DNA from: an uncultured Oscillospiraceae bacterium | GTDB lineage: Bacteria > Bacillota > Clostridia > Oscillospirales > Oscillospiraceae | DNA length: 6,595 nt | Assembly (NCBI GenBank): GCA_947627085.1 | Contig: CANQUO010000119.1 | Span: 1 to 6,595, forward strand | Direction: 5' to 3' | In this document: positions 6,324 through 6,595 of the stretch, piece by piece | Position numbering within the stretch: position 1 is the first letter of the stretch | How the letters are laid out: each line of letters opens with the position of its first letter | Notes under the pieces: model-generated | What the model was told of the DNA's origin: nothing | The model's database searches: none | Seen by the model: the letters and a program-made list of their open reading frames with translations, nothing else | Made by a program: the position numbers and the translations under genes

Positions 6324-6352
6324 GCGCAAAGACCGCGTCTTTACGCTCAAGG
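6318..6352 (+). other. GC-rich hairpin overlapping the stop codon of the small membrane protein
   Basis: TTGAGCG (6320-6326) pairs with CGCTCAA (6344-6350) and AAAGAC (6328-6333) with GTCTTT (6337-6342), with one C/A mismatch and a CGC loop. A C-G pair and a U-G wobble extend the base. There is no T-tract after it, so it is not a standard intrinsic terminator alone. It may protect the mRNA 3' end or work with the next hairpin. Confidence 0.7.
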
Positions 6353-6363
6353 GGGAAGCGTGC

Positions 6364-6401
6364 GAAAAATGGCGTGAAACCGGAATTTCACGCCATTTTT
6401 C
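6364..6401. terminator. Strong bidirectional intrinsic terminator
   Basis: A perfect 15-bp inverted repeat, AAAAATGGCGTGAAA (6365-6379) and TTTCACGCCATTTTT (6386-6400), flanks a 6-base loop, with an extra G-C pair at the base. A GC-rich upper stem with A and T runs at its foot can stop transcription from either side. It ends the small membrane protein gene on the plus strand and could stop minus-strand transcripts from the element at the right edge. Confidence 0.85.
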
Positions 6402-6442
6402 CGCTGTTTTTAGGGGCGATAAACATAAAGAGAAGCTTATAC

Positions 6443-6595
6443 TAATATCTAATTAAAAAAGCCATTCGCGGCGGCCTTTTTCGCGTCATGCTTCGTCAGC
6501 CGCCTTGGAAATACCAACGGGTATTCCCTGCGGCGCCTTCCTTGCCTGACACGAAAAATCCTCGCCGCTCGGTGTCTCCTTTTAAATAGATATTA
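6443..6595. repeat. 153-bp palindromic element with terminal inverted repeats, MITE-like or structured RNA
   Basis: The ends TAATATCTAATTAAA (6443-6457) and TTTAAATAGATATTA (6581-6595) are inverted repeats with 14 of 15 matches. Further in, GCGGCG (6468-6473) pairs with CGCCGC (6563-6568), TTTTTCGCGTCA (6477-6488) with TGACACGAAAAA (6547-6558; 11 of 12), GCCGC (6499-6503) with GCGGC (6530-6534), and GGAAATACC (6507-6515) with GGTATTCCC (6520-6528, one wobble) around loop AACG. Nearly the whole length is thus one interrupted palindrome. No protein of useful size is encoded. A non-autonomous transposable element with no transposase would look like this; so would a folded RNA. The right end meets the window edge, so the true length and any target duplication are not visible. 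Confidence 0.65.
6455..6481 (-). terminator. Possible intrinsic terminator inside the palindromic element
   Basis: Read on the minus strand, AAAAAGGCC, about 9 loop bases and GGCTTTTTT form a short GC stem with A and U runs (one bulged G). It could end a minus-strand transcript covering the palindrome. The GC stem is only about 3 bp, so the call is weak. Confidence 0.35.

Noticed and set aside
6144..6350. Minus-strand 68-residue frame opposite the small membrane protein
   Set aside because: It starts at TTG without a ribosome site, begins inside a hairpin and has low-complexity content typical of antisense frames. The plus-strand frame has a good site and a coherent membrane segment.
6486..6570. 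Short peptide frame on the minus strand through the palindrome
   Set aside because: Only about 25 codons, no start codon at suitable distance from the AAAGGAG at 6575-6583, and the bases are explained by inverted-repeat pairing.
6443..6595. Signal recognition particle RNA or other housekeeping RNA
   Set aside because: A GTCAGG...GGAAGG resemblance was noticed, but the conserved SRP core with its GGAA loop and asymmetric internal loop is not formed.

Overview
This window reads as a stretch of chromosome from a GC-rich, endospore-forming member of Clostridia (Firmicutes), perhaps an Oscillospiraceae-type gut lineage. Three genes belong to families found in spore formers (yqfC, yqfD, ylbJ). Shine-Dalgarno sites are strong and purine-rich, GTG starts occur, and coding DNA is GC-rich next to AT-rich intergenic DNA. 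The order-level placement is inference; the spore-former call is well supported.

The left half (1-3751) is a tightly packed minus-strand operon, transcribed from right to left: yqfC, yqfD, phoH, and an M32 family metallocarboxypeptidase whose last ~90 residues lie beyond base 1. The yqfC-yqfD-phoH order is the one known from Bacillus subtilis. There the next genes are normally the HD-hydrolase/ybeY/era group, but here a peptidase follows, joined to phoH by a 4-base ATGA overlap. A good match to a mother-cell sigma-E promoter lies just upstream of yqfC. It also argues that yqfC starts at GTG 3751 rather than at the farther upstream ATG.

From the same 80-base gap, ylbJ (a polytopic membrane protein needed for sporulation in Bacillus) is transcribed to the right. 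A weaker sigma-E-like promoter overlaps the first one at its -35 region, so the gap looks like a compact divergent sporulation control region. After ylbJ come a possible housekeeping promoter, a 13-bp tandem repeat, a small cysteine-rich protein of unknown function, and birA (a biotin-protein ligase without the DNA-binding domain). The last two genes overlap by 4 bases.

The right end (6078-6595) holds a hairpin whose 3' arm contains the ribosome-binding site of a 53-residue glycine-zipper membrane protein. Next come two consecutive hairpins, the second a strong bidirectional terminator. Last is a 153-bp AT-flanked element that is almost wholly palindromic, with 15-bp terminal inverted repeats (14/15 match) and nested helices. 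It looks like a MITE-type repeat or a structured RNA and is the least explained object in the window. No tRNA, rRNA, CRISPR array or transposase gene was seen.
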